Shown here piece by piece: positions 17,401-24,512 of a stretch of DNA of 31,334 nucleotides (its first letter is position 1; each line of letters begins with the position of its first letter). Where the stretch lies: assembly GCA_964592595.1 (NCBI GenBank), contig CAZQFH010000037.1, positions 1-31,334 of the forward strand, read 5' to 3'. This stretch comes from UBA5536 sp964592595 (GTDB taxonomy: Bacteria > Bacteroidota > Bacteroidia > Bacteroidales > F082). The notes under the pieces are model-generated. The model worked only from the letters and a program-made list of their open reading frames with translations, searched no databases and was not told the DNA's origin. Both the position numbers and the translations under genes were made by a program.

Positions 17401-18436
17401 CCGTTATGAAGCCATTGATTCTTCATTGTTTAATTATGAAATTGCATTTTTAACACTTGGAGTGATGCCTAACTATCACACACTTACTGCGGCTGAGGAT
17501 GATTTATTGTCTGATTTTTTGCGTGGTGGGGGCAGCCTTTATTTAGAAGGAGGATCATTTTTCTTTATGAGTCCTCCAACGCAACTCAGGGAACTACTTC
17601 GTACAGAAGGGTATATGGATGGTGTGCAATATCCGGCAGATACCTTGGTGGGTTTATCCGGAAGTCCGACAGATGGGATGCGATTTACTTATCAGGGCGA
17701 TCAGGCTTTGTGTGAAAACCTTTTGCCGCTTGAGCCTGCACAACCCTGGCTTGTTGATCCTGAAACAAATTTGAATTTTGTGGCAGCCATTGATTCCGGC
17801 AGTTATAAAGCTATTGCAACTTCAATGGAATTTGGTGGTTTGCAGGCGGAACCCGGAAGTAGCCTTACACAATTGATGCTAACTTACCTGGAGTTTTTGG
17901 ATTATGCACAAGCACCTGTATCTGCGCGTTTTGGATCCGAAAAAAGAACCGTTTGTATGAATCAGGAGGTGCAATTTTATTTTGATGGAATTGGAAATCC
18001 TGAAACCTATTCATGGACCTTTGAAGGTGGACAGGCCAATTCGCTCACAAGCAGCAATCCAATGGTAAGCTATACCATACCCGGAATTTGGCCGGTGAGC
18101 CTCAAGGTGAATCAGGGCAATTATAGCGATAGTGTTTATGTGCAGGAGTATCTTGTCGTAAATAACTGTAGCTCAGTTAGAGAATCACAAATCGCTGAAC
18201 TATCTGTTTACCCAAATCCAGCTTCCGAATCGGTGCGCTTGGTGCTTCCCGAGGCTCTATCTGAAAATTCCATGCTAGCGTTGTTTGATCTCAATGGAAA
18301 CTTAATCAGTGAAATGGCATGGCCGGCAAATCAGCAAATTAATGGCATGAAGATTGCTAATCTGAAACCCGGAGTTTATGTGTTGCGCCTCAAAAGCCTG
18401 CAAAAGCTCTATTTAGTTAAATTAATCATAAAATAG
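14405..18436 (+). CDS. Secreted papain-like (C1 family) cysteine protease with PKD and T9SS sorting domains
   Basis: A 1343-residue exported protein. A signal peptide covers about 1-23 (ending SLLGQQ). The N-terminal part resembles C1 peptidases: the oxyanion Gln and catalytic Cys in FRQQGASCGQAA (C83), His in DATHAMTIVGYND (H246) and Asn in AVNSYGQSWGDDGFFYL (N293). Between His and Asn lie two EF-hand/dockerin-like loops (near 260-268 and 272-283). Residues about 480-1150 are beta-rich repeats with no family I can name. A PKD-like domain (about 1165-1250) and a T9SS C-terminal sorting domain (about 1262-1343, starting LSVYPNPASES) end the protein. It is probably surface-attached. The META lipoprotein gene follows 6 bp downstream. 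Proteolytic activity is inferred. Confidence 0.88.
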   Translation: MRKSTHYHLILLAMLILPFSLLGQQTQTFPNGLQKIYQQEMYFPDFPVLTSEHIVQKSTLPVSVDNSTLPFLRPVFRQQGASCGQAAIVGYNFTYEINRLRNVASDTSIHLYPDHFVWNFMNAAAPYYGEGVSYFHTFDLLYDAGNPNELLYGPIELDDSYYWPSGYEVYYNAMTNRISGAASIRAGTPEGLEVLKHWLHNHLEGAETGGVANFYAGLAYGLQVIPADSPEAGKHTFLRFGPDATHAMTIVGYNDSIRFDINQDGQYTNHLDITGDGIVDMRDWEFGALKAVNSYGQSWGDDGFFYLMYRTLAMDYGAEGGIWNNSVQVMFPELQWHPKLTIKASLKYNSREKIRIRAGVSTDTSRHIPEHTISFTHFKFQGGDYPMRGRGIDANEPLEFGLDISELLSYVPAGQPARFFLLIDEKDPDSAGSGVLQYMSLHEYEQENLTQELEADFVPKAIRNNGTTYASVLLTPQSEPPSFLPDERIGINAFDDTIINLQAVSGEAPFSWQILPDYIESAQIKPYPEVQTTILPVADEDQGYATVPLPFSFTFAGQSYDTLYMHVDGYLMFEPEDMPYYYLLYDELYLRQLKIIAAYMNQDLGLLSASDRIGFSANADSLLLQWQISGGSPASSLEFSAILFPDGEIKFHYKTLPSDVEILPVIGLGFAGLENSRQSKPHYSNYSGQILPENLLLTLTPGANLQRLSINQNQQLNWVGGSADFGNATLRMTDAQRGFSEQPIFVTGGPVLKLSLADGESYVATSSPTALDIYLQNLGNQTIEITSLQLLAASTGFQLQSSLPEELIMEGESDLWIRNAAVIQPDDASIQDVAINIVAEVDGSEILTQQSFETAFSLPILYPPLVIDDDNQLLEAGEQARLVYELHNLGTKTIEDLELVLHLDDPFVVLISDSIQFIEALGNQQLIHMEYLIQTTTAAPQGRSVELLAELSSEEQLLLSARDRLQIGESEIALIDLDRNHNSAPILQRELAINAIDYSRYEAIDSSLFNYEIAFLTLGVMPNYHTLTAAEDDLLSDFLRGGGSLYLEGGSFFFMSPPTQLRELLRTEGYMDGVQYPADTLVGLSGSPTDGMRFTYQGDQALCENLLPLEPAQPWLVDPETNLNFVAAIDSGSYKAIATSMEFGGLQAEPGSSLTQLMLTYLEFLDYAQAPVSARFGSEKRTVCMNQEVQFYFDGIGNPETYSWTFEGGQANSLTSSNPMVSYTIPGIWPVSLKVNQGNYSDSVYVQEYLVVNNCSSVRESQIAELSVYPNPASESVRLVLPEALSENSMLALFDLNGNLISEMAWPANQQINGMKIANLKPGVYVLRLKSLQKLYLVKLIIK

Positions 18437-18442
18437 CATAGC

Positions 18443-18919
18443 ATGAAATGGATTAACTCGAGTATTGTGGTTTTGATGTTGGCCTCAATATTATCGTGCA
18501 AGAGCAGTAAAATGCCTCCACGGGATGAAACATCAGAGAAGGAGATGGTAGTTGAAGCTTCCGATAAAGCGGCTGATATGCGATTGCATGACATTTGGGT
18601 TTTGGATAATATTAACGGCCAAAAAGCCGATTTGCAATCTTACTCAATAGGGTTGCCCCAAATGGAAATATTTGTGGAAGAGCAGCGTATTGGTGGCCAT
18701 GATGGTTGTAACCGCATCATGGGAAGTATTGAAACCAGCGGCGATGTCATCCGTTTTGGAACTTTGGCAAGTACTATGATGGCTTGTCCTGAAATGAAGG
18801 GCTCAGACGATTTTCGTGCCCAGCTCGACCAGCAAACATTCAATTTTATTATTAAAAGCAACAGGTTGATTTTAAATACTGAAAATGGTCAATCCCTGAT
18901 TTTTAAAAAGATTGATTAG
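18443..18919 (+). CDS. META-domain lipoprotein (HslJ-like)
   Basis: A 158-residue lipoprotein. The leader MKWINSSIVVLMLASILSC ends in a lipobox, with Cys19 the predicted lipidated residue. The mature part is a single META domain at about 48-158, with its hallmarks GGHDGCNRIMG and ASTMMACPEMK, as in HslJ. The domain function is not established; HslJ is linked to stress and novobiocin resistance in E. coli. The start is 6 bp after the protease stop, so the two genes are probably one transcript, which suggests but does not prove a shared role in the envelope. Confidence 0.9.
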   Translation: MKWINSSIVVLMLASILSCKSSKMPPRDETSEKEMVVEASDKAADMRLHDIWVLDNINGQKADLQSYSIGLPQMEIFVEEQRIGGHDGCNRIMGSIETSGDVIRFGTLASTMMACPEMKGSDDFRAQLDQQTFNFIIKSNRLILNTENGQSLIFKKID

Positions 18920-18930
18920 CAATATCTGGC

Positions 18931-18949
18931 AGGCAAAGGCGTTTGCTTT
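18931..18949 (+). terminator. Weak hairpin after the META gene
   Basis: GCAAA and TTTGC form a 5-bp stem around a GGCG loop 13 bases after the META stop, extendable with one G:T pair and followed by only three T. It may end the protease-META transcript, but the T tract is short. Confidence 0.25.
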
Positions 18950-19041
18950 CAGGGAGGTATTAAACTATAAGATCTGCTAATTCGAAAAAGTGGGGATTTA
19001 AAAATTGATAATTTTGCAACTTTGATAAAAAGCTGAATAAA

Positions 19042-19274
19042 ATGAACTTAGAAGCCAGAAGAATAGAATTTGTTCAGTATTTTTTAACCTGCAAAGCAAA
19101 GAAGCAATTTCCAGACTAGAAAAATTATTACAAAAGGAAAAGAATGCTTCTGGCGATCGTATTTTAAAACCCTTAACACAAGATGAATTGGAAGAACGAA
19201 TTAATCAGTCTGAGTTGGATTTCCGAAACAAACGCCATAAAAGCAGTTCAGAACTTTTAGCCAAATATGAATAA
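19042..19274 (+). pseudogene. Frameshifted type II antitoxin
   Basis: The ATG at 19042 begins MNLEARRIEFVQYFL, then the frame closes at a TAG at 19117. A +2 frame shift near 19084-19089 restores a long antitoxin-like sequence, LQSKEAISRLEKLLQ... followed by LKPLTQDELEERINQS and ending SSELLAKYE at the TAA 19272-19274. The combined product of about 77 residues resembles small Bacteroidota antitoxins that precede RelE/ParE toxins. The stop overlaps the toxin start by one base (TAATG), as in a working TA operon. It is a relic unless the frameshift is a sequencing error. Confidence 0.75.
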
Positions 19275-19590
19275 TGACATTTCAAATTATTTGGTCTTAA
19301 TTTGCAGAGAATCAACTTGATGAAATTTATGAATTTTATGTCAGGAAAGCAGGCTAAAGAGTTGCCGGAAAACTTGTAAAAGGAATTATTAATGAACCAA
19401 ACAGGCTCGCAGAAACGCCACATATTGGTCAGGAGGAAGATTTTCTGAAACATAGAAAAATTACTTACAGATATCTGGTTTTCAAGAACTATAACCTAAT
19501 CTATACATTGGACGAAAAAAAAGATTTATAAAAATTATGGACGTTTTTGATGCCAGACAAAATCCTTCAAAAATTGCTCGAAATAAATAG
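19274..19590 (+). pseudogene. Decayed RelE/ParE-type toxin
   Basis: Starting at the ATG overlapping the antitoxin stop, the frame reads MTFQIIWS, TAA at 19298, FAENQLDEIYEFYVRKAG, TAA at 19355, then RVAGKLVKGIINEPNRLAET... HRKITYRYLVFKNYNLIYTL. After a frameshift in an A-rich run near 19510-19535 it resumes as IKIMDVFDARQNPSKI and ends at the TAG 19588-19590. This is the layout of RelE/ParE-superfamily toxins. Two in-frame stops and one frameshift make it clearly inactive. It belongs with the frameshifted antitoxin directly upstream. Confidence 0.78.
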
Positions 19591-19632
19591 CAGTATTAAT
19601 TACAAAAACAGCTAAAGCAGCAGCATTGCTAA

Positions 19633-20511
19633 ATGCAAATTCAAACTAATTTTATGACATCAGCTTCAAAATATAACATTTCTCAACAAAATCAAAGCCT
19701 GCTATTAAAGTTGGTTCTGTTGGTTTTGCTGGTGTCATTTAACACTTTTCGAGATGCTACAGCGCAGCAATTGCGGCAACATCCCAATAATGCATTTGGT
19801 GAGGACGAATTTGTAAGATACAGCGTGTATTACAGCTCCATGATTACTGGTGATGTGATGGCTGGCGAAGCTACTATTGAAGTAAAAACACACAACAAAA
19901 AATTCTTCGACAGGGAAGTTTGGCATATAGTGGGCGAAGGAAAAAGTAAAGGGGCTTTCAATTGGTTTTTCAAAGTACGCGACCGCTTCGAATCTTTTGT
20001 TGACAAAGAGGCCTTAGTACCTTATTTATTTGTGCGACGCACACGCGAGGGAGGCTATGTGAAGGACGATGATGTATATTTTTACCATACCGAACGTAAG
20101 GCAATAAGCCGCACAGCCACAAAGGAAACACCCGAAAACGTTCAGGATTTTGTTTCTGCCTTGTATTTTATGCGTACCCTCAACCTTGATGATTTTGATG
20201 CCGACAGCAATTATTTTGTTGATTTTTTTCTGGATGATTCCGTCTATATCAGTAAGGTAAAATACAAAGGTACCGAGTACATCAAAACTTCATTAGGCAC
20301 TTTCAGGTGCTTGAGGTTTGCTCCAATGATGGCTACCGGTAATGTGTTTGCTGATGCTTATCCGGTTCACGTATGGGTTACAGACGATGAAAATCACCTG
20401 CCCATATTGGCCGAAGCTACCGTGATTGTGGGAAGTGTTAAGATGGAACTGATTGAATATCAAAATTTACTGCATCCCCTGCGTGCTCAAATTGCCCGGA
20501 AAGAAGACTAA
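19633..20511 (+). CDS. DUF3108 family exported protein
   Basis: A 292-residue protein with an N-terminal hydrophobic segment (LLLKLVLLVLLVSF, about residues 24-37) that acts as a signal peptide or anchor, followed by ATAQQ as a likely cleavage region. The rest matches DUF3108: FGEDEFVRYSVYYSSMITGDVMAGEATIEV at the start, then KFFDREVWHIVGEGKSKG, FKVRDRFESFVD and LGTFRCLRFAP. It is predicted to lie in the periplasm or outer membrane as a beta-rich protein of unknown function. An ATG at 19654 would shorten it by 7 residues and is an equally good start. It stands alone between the toxin-antitoxin relic and gatE. Confidence 0.85.
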   Translation: MQIQTNFMTSASKYNISQQNQSLLLKLVLLVLLVSFNTFRDATAQQLRQHPNNAFGEDEFVRYSVYYSSMITGDVMAGEATIEVKTHNKKFFDREVWHIVGEGKSKGAFNWFFKVRDRFESFVDKEALVPYLFVRRTREGGYVKDDDVYFYHTERKAISRTATKETPENVQDFVSALYFMRTLNLDDFDADSNYFVDFFLDDSVYISKVKYKGTEYIKTSLGTFRCLRFAPMMATGNVFADAYPVHVWVTDDENHLPILAEATVIVGSVKMELIEYQNLLHPLRAQIARKED

Positions 20512-20641
20512 GCTTTCTGCCGACTTTTCAAAACACAAGTTTTCAGAATGCTCTTGGAATCGGGCTGTGCGTCTATTCAAGTAAATCCATTCGGGGCGCT
20601 ATTTAGAATCAATTTATCGTAATACCAAGCAAAAAATCTGC

Positions 20642-20649
20642 TACTTTTA
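20642..20649 (+). promoter_or_regulatory. Possible gatED promoter, -7 element
   Basis: TACTTTTA differs at the last base from TAnnTTTG and lies 37 bases before the gatE ATG in a 175-bp intergenic region. A TTTA near 20613 could be a poor -33 element. It is weak, but it is the only candidate I see. Confidence 0.25.
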
Positions 20650-20686
20650 CAAGTTTCAAAACTGTTTCAGCAAAGCTTAGCGCGAT

Positions 20687-22651
20687 ATGATCAAACCTTT
20701 TGATGCCAAATCCCATTACGAACAAACCCGCCAGCAGGCCGGTTATGTGTCTCGTAAACAGGCAACACAGCAAACCTACGACCGCATTGGATTTATGTCG
20801 GGTCTGGAGGTTCACCAACAGCTGCTCACCAATAAAAAATTGTTCTGCCATTGTCCGGCAGGTGTTTTCAATCACAGCAACGATTACGATGCCGAAATCA
20901 TCAGGCATATGCGCCCCACACTCAGCGAGCTGGGCGAGTACGATGGCACAGCCCTGATGGAATTCAAAACGCGAAAAGAAATCGTTTACCGCATTAAAAA
21001 TCCAACAGCGTGTACTTATGAAGTGGACGATACACCTCCTTTCCCAATCAACAGACAGGCTTTGGATATTGCAATAGAAATTTCTCTGTTATCGAAGCTC
21101 AATGTTGTTGGAGAGGTACACATCACCCGAAAACAATACCTGGATGGCAGCATTCCTACTGGTTTTCAACGCACAGCCATTATTGGCGTGGAAGGCGAAA
21201 TTCCACTGCCGCACAAAAAGATCCGGCTTATCCAGCTGAGTATCGAAGAAGATTCTTGCCGCGAGATTTCGGATATTGGCCATACCCGTGTTTACAAGAC
21301 CGACCGGCTGGGTATGCCGCTCATCGAAACGGTTACCTATCCAGAATGCATGAATCCCGATGAGGTGAAGCAGGCATGCGACTATATCCGCTTCCTCAAT
21401 CGCAGCACAGGCAAGGTACGCACTGGCATGGGTGCCGGACGACAAGATGTAAATGTAAGTTGCAAAGGCGGCACACGTGTCGAAATTAAAGGTGTAGCGC
21501 ATACCAAATGGATTCCCGAGCTTACCCATAATGAAGCTTTCAGACAATGGTCGCTGCTGCTTCTGCGCGATCAGCTCTTGAAGCAAATCAAAGAACCTAA
21601 AGGCTGGCAAATAAAAAACAAAAGTATCCTTGCGAATGATATTCCGGAGCAAGTAGCATTAATAGCAGAAGCTGAACAAAAAGGAGCTTGGTTTCAATTG
21701 ATTAAGCTGCCTGGATTCAAAGGGGCACTCTCGCATTTTACTCAGCCCGGACAAAGTTTTGTGAATGAGCTAAGCGACAGACTGAAGGTGATTGCCTGCA
21801 TTGAAAAGCCACATTTGCTGCATAGCGAGATGATTGAGCCCGGACTTACTTTTGAGGCATGGCAAAAACTTGGCACCTTGGTTAAGGCCGACCCAGATGA
21901 TGCTTTGCTGCTGATTTGGGGTCCGGAAGAAGATATGGCTACTGCTCTCGAAACCATCGAAGAACGTTGCAAAATGGCTTTGGAAGGTATTCCGCAGGAG
22001 ACCAGAAAGTCACTTCCTGACGGCACTACCATTTTCGAAAGGGTGTTGCCAGGTGCTGATCGCATGTATCCCGATACAGACAGCGCACCAATTCCGTTGG
22101 AAGATGTGCAAATTGAAAAATTACGCAGCCAGCTTCCCGAAGAGGTGATTGATCATTACCACCAGCTCAAGGCCTGGGAAGTGCCGGAAGATACCTACAC
22201 TTATATTTTTTCAAAGAATTTGTATCCGCTTATTCGCGATCTGACGGAAAAATTGCAAGTGCCTGCCCGCTATGCCGGAACTTTTGTTGGGCATACTTTG
22301 AAACATGCGATGGGTCAACATAAAAACAGTGCTTTTAAATACCGCACGGTTTATCATTTGTTTGACTTCCTCAAGCAGAAAGGATTGGAATACCGGCTGG
22401 CCGAAAAGATGATTTACGAGCTGGCTGCCCATCCGCGCATGGAGTTTGAATCGGTGCTCAACAGCATGAAGTTCAAAAGCATTCCGGAAGCGGAAATTAT
22501 TTCAAAGTTACCTTATATCGCTGGCAAATTTGATCCAAAGAAGAAAGGAAAACCCGAAGACAGATTCAATTGGATCATGGGACAACTCAGAAAGCTTGCA
22601 ACAGGAAATATCAATTTAACGGAATTGGCAAAAACAGTAAAATCACTTTAG
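20687..22651 (+). CDS. gatE: Glutamyl-tRNA(Gln) amidotransferase subunit E (archaeal type)
   Basis: This 654-residue protein is the tRNA-binding and amidating subunit of GatDE, which turns Glu-tRNA(Gln) into Gln-tRNA(Gln) using ATP. The cradle/kinase domain (about 35-290) shows GLEVHQQL (39-46), KKLFCHCP with C54 and C56, RPTLSELGEYD, DGSIPTGFQRT, SIEEDSCREI, DRLGMPLIE and RQDVNVS...GGTRVEIKGV. These match archaeal GatE rather than bacterial GatB. A middle region (about 290-420) is where GatE carries its AspRS-like insertion, which GatB lacks, and the C terminus (about 480-654) is the helical tail domain that holds tRNA. Archaeal GatE is about 620-630 aa. One base separates its stop from gatD. 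GatE is classically archaeal, so transfer into this lineage is inferred. Confidence 0.92.
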   Translation: MIKPFDAKSHYEQTRQQAGYVSRKQATQQTYDRIGFMSGLEVHQQLLTNKKLFCHCPAGVFNHSNDYDAEIIRHMRPTLSELGEYDGTALMEFKTRKEIVYRIKNPTACTYEVDDTPPFPINRQALDIAIEISLLSKLNVVGEVHITRKQYLDGSIPTGFQRTAIIGVEGEIPLPHKKIRLIQLSIEEDSCREISDIGHTRVYKTDRLGMPLIETVTYPECMNPDEVKQACDYIRFLNRSTGKVRTGMGAGRQDVNVSCKGGTRVEIKGVAHTKWIPELTHNEAFRQWSLLLLRDQLLKQIKEPKGWQIKNKSILANDIPEQVALIAEAEQKGAWFQLIKLPGFKGALSHFTQPGQSFVNELSDRLKVIACIEKPHLLHSEMIEPGLTFEAWQKLGTLVKADPDDALLLIWGPEEDMATALETIEERCKMALEGIPQETRKSLPDGTTIFERVLPGADRMYPDTDSAPIPLEDVQIEKLRSQLPEEVIDHYHQLKAWEVPEDTYTYIFSKNLYPLIRDLTEKLQVPARYAGTFVGHTLKHAMGQHKNSAFKYRTVYHLFDFLKQKGLEYRLAEKMIYELAAHPRMEFESVLNSMKFKSIPEAEIISKLPYIAGKFDPKKKGKPEDRFNWIMGQLRKLATGNINLTELAKTVKSL

Positions 22652-22652
22652 C

Positions 22653-24038
22653 ATGAGCGAAGATATTTTTCAAGGATATAAAGGTGCAGCACTGGAGTTG
22701 CTCAAAAAATACAATACACGCGTCTGGGGACAGGCTACCATCGAAACCAGCAGAGGCACTTTTACCGGAACGGTATTGCCAAGATCCGAAAATGATGATG
22801 ACCAGCATATTGTACTGAAAATCATTACCGGTTACAATATTGGTATTGACGTGAAGACCGTTAATACCATGAAGGAAACGGGCTATAAAAAGGCTAACTA
22901 CAAAATCCCTGAAAAGGAATTTCCTGTGACGCCCGGCTTGCCCAAAGTGAAGCTTTTTGGCACAGGAGGAACCATTGCATCGCGCCTCGATTACCGCACA
23001 GGAGCAGTGATTCCGGCCTTTTCGCCCGGCGAGCTTTATGGTGCTGTTCCGGAGCTGGCCGATATCTGCAACCTGGAAACTGAAAAGCTTTTTGCCGTTT
23101 TTAGTGAAAATATGGGACCAAAACAATACATCGCTTTGGCTAAGGCCATTGGGCGCGAGATCGAAAATGGCATCGACGGCATTGTTATTGGCCATGGAAC
23201 TGATACCCTGCATCATACCGGAGCTGCACTCACTTTTATGTGTCAGAATTTGCCCGTGCCGGTTGTGCTGGTGGGTTCGCAGCGCTCCAGCGACAGGCCC
23301 AGCTCCGACGCGGCACTCAACCTGATGCACGCCATGAAAGCTGCCGGACAATCGGATATTGCTGAAGTGATGGTTTGTATGTTTGGCCCCACTTCTGATG
23401 AGTATGGCTTGCTGCACAAAGGCACACGCGTTCGCAAAATGCATTCGAGCTATCGCTCTACCTTCCGTACGATTGGCGACACCCCACTGGCAATGATCAA
23501 CCGAAAGGAAATTACACCAATCCATACGACCTTTAATAAACGCCGGCAGGACAAAAATGTGGTGATCAAGCCCTATTTTAGCGATAAGGTAACGATGCTT
23601 TATTATTATCCCGGTATGAAGCCCGATACGCTGGATGCATTGGTAGATGCTGGTTATAAAGGAATTGTTATTGTTGGTACCGGCCTTGGACATGTGAATA
23701 AAGAATTGTATCCGGCAATCGAAAGGGCACATGCCAAAGGCGTCCATATGTATATGACTTTACAAACCATTTGGGGCTATGTGCATATGTTTGTTTACGA
23801 TACAGGACGTGATATGATGGCAAAAGGAATTATTCCGGCAGGAAATATGCTGCCCGAAGTGGCTTATATCAAGCTGGGCTGGGTTTTAGGCCAAACCGAC
23901 GATCCGGACGAAGTAAAACGCCTGATGCTCACACCAGTAAATGACGAAATCACAGAACGTGAACCCTATAACGGCTACCTCGTTTACCAGGGTGGCGTGC
24001 CCGAAGTGGAGGCCTTTATCCGTAAGGTGCATAAATAG
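22653..24038 (+). CDS. gatD: Glutamyl-tRNA(Gln) amidotransferase subunit D (archaeal type)
   Basis: This 461-residue glutaminase subunit of GatDE releases ammonia from glutamine or asparagine for GatE. An N-terminal barrel domain (about 1-85, RVWGQATIETSRGTFTG), absent from ordinary asparaginases, marks it as GatD. The L-asparaginase-like domain follows, with T107 in GTGGTIAS, T183 and D184 in GHGTDTLHHTG, GSQRSSDRPSSDAALNL, and the catalytic lysine K262 in RKMHSSYRST, so the active site looks complete. The C-terminal half contains YYPGMKPDTLDALVDAG and QTIWGYVHM. It starts 1 bp after the gatE stop, in the order gatE-gatD. A plain cytoplasmic asparaginase would lack the barrel and would not pair with GatE. 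Confidence 0.93.
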   Translation: MSEDIFQGYKGAALELLKKYNTRVWGQATIETSRGTFTGTVLPRSENDDDQHIVLKIITGYNIGIDVKTVNTMKETGYKKANYKIPEKEFPVTPGLPKVKLFGTGGTIASRLDYRTGAVIPAFSPGELYGAVPELADICNLETEKLFAVFSENMGPKQYIALAKAIGREIENGIDGIVIGHGTDTLHHTGAALTFMCQNLPVPVVLVGSQRSSDRPSSDAALNLMHAMKAAGQSDIAEVMVCMFGPTSDEYGLLHKGTRVRKMHSSYRSTFRTIGDTPLAMINRKEITPIHTTFNKRRQDKNVVIKPYFSDKVTMLYYYPGMKPDTLDALVDAGYKGIVIVGTGLGHVNKELYPAIERAHAKGVHMYMTLQTIWGYVHMFVYDTGRDMMAKGIIPAGNMLPEVAYIKLGWVLGQTDDPDEVKRLMLTPVNDEITEREPYNGYLVYQGGVPEVEAFIRKVHK

Positions 24039-24064
24039 GGTTTTAAAGGTTTTAGCAGGAATTA

Positions 24065-24082
24065 GCCTGTGTTTTGACAGGC
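24065..24082 (+). terminator. Hairpin downstream of gatD
   Basis: GCCTGT and ACAGGC form a perfect 6-bp stem with a GTTTTG loop, 27 bases after the gatD stop. No T tract follows, so it is at best a weak terminator or an mRNA-end stabiliser for the gatED transcript. Confidence 0.3.
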
Positions 24083-24247
24083 AATTTATTGCCCTGCAAG
24101 TAGGAAAAACGGTTTTGTATAAGAAATCTCAAGTTTTTCTGAGCAAGAATTAGTCAGCTAAGATAGAAACTGATAAGCTGAAATTAAATCGCTGAAATAA
24201 ATGACCAAGCTATGTTTTTTCTTTACTGGGTGTAATGAGACTTTTTT

Positions 24248-24279
24248 TTGACAGTTATTTCCAAGCATCTTTACATTTG
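24248..24279 (+). promoter_or_regulatory. Promoter-like element before the 53-aa ORF
   Basis: TACATTTG at 24272-24279 matches the Bacteroidota -7 consensus exactly. TTG at 24248-24250 sits 21 bases upstream, slightly farther than usual for the -33 element. Transcription would begin near 24286, just ahead of the palindrome at 24294. Confidence 0.35.
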
Positions 24280-24293
24280 TTAAAAAAACTGAG

Positions 24294-24311
24294 CTTTATT
24301 TACAAATAAAG
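24294..24311. promoter_or_regulatory. Perfect 8-bp inverted repeat, candidate operator
   Basis: CTTTATTTACAAATAAAG has two perfect 8-bp arms around AC. It falls immediately after the predicted transcription start and 39 bases before the ATG of the 53-residue ORF, a position suited to an operator bound by a dimeric repressor. It is AT-rich, so chance cannot be excluded. Confidence 0.35.
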
Positions 24312-24350
24312 AACATAATTCATTATTTTTATCATCAGAATATCAAGACA

Positions 24351-24512
24351 ATGAAGGACAACAAGCAAATAAACCCAGAGCAGCTCAAGAAGGAACTGAA
24401 CGACCAGATAGAAGGCCTGATGAAGAAGTCAGGCAAGGACAGGCAAACAGTGATCGCAGAGCTAAATTACCTGGCAAGCAAGAAGCTGGGTTATCGGACG
24501 GACGAGGAATAA
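24351..24512 (+). CDS. Small hypothetical protein (53 aa), possibly frameshifted
   Basis: A 53-residue, highly charged, probably helical protein: MKDNKQINPEQLKKELNDQ..., then KSGKDRQTVIAELNYLASKK and GYRTDEE. I do not recognise the family. It has a good ATG, a promoter-like element and a perfect palindrome upstream, all of which favour a real gene. Directly after its TAA, in the next reading frame, 35 open codons encode a proline/lysine/glutamate-rich tail (SNPPEAEVKPESKPK... AAELIFGEPEKPKSKPKKP) up to a TGA at 24617-24619. This looks like the natural C terminus displaced by one frameshift, which would make a protein of about 88 residues. Confidence 0.5.
   Translation: MKDNKQINPEQLKKELNDQIEGLMKKSGKDRQTVIAELNYLASKKLGYRTDEE

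Noticed and set aside
22611..23747. 378-codon open frame on the minus strand opposite gatD
   Set aside because: It lies wholly over gatE/gatD, has no family features, and follows from the codon bias of the sense strand.
22653..24038. Plain L-asparaginase instead of GatD
   Set aside because: The N-terminal barrel domain and the 1-bp linkage to gatE identify GatD.
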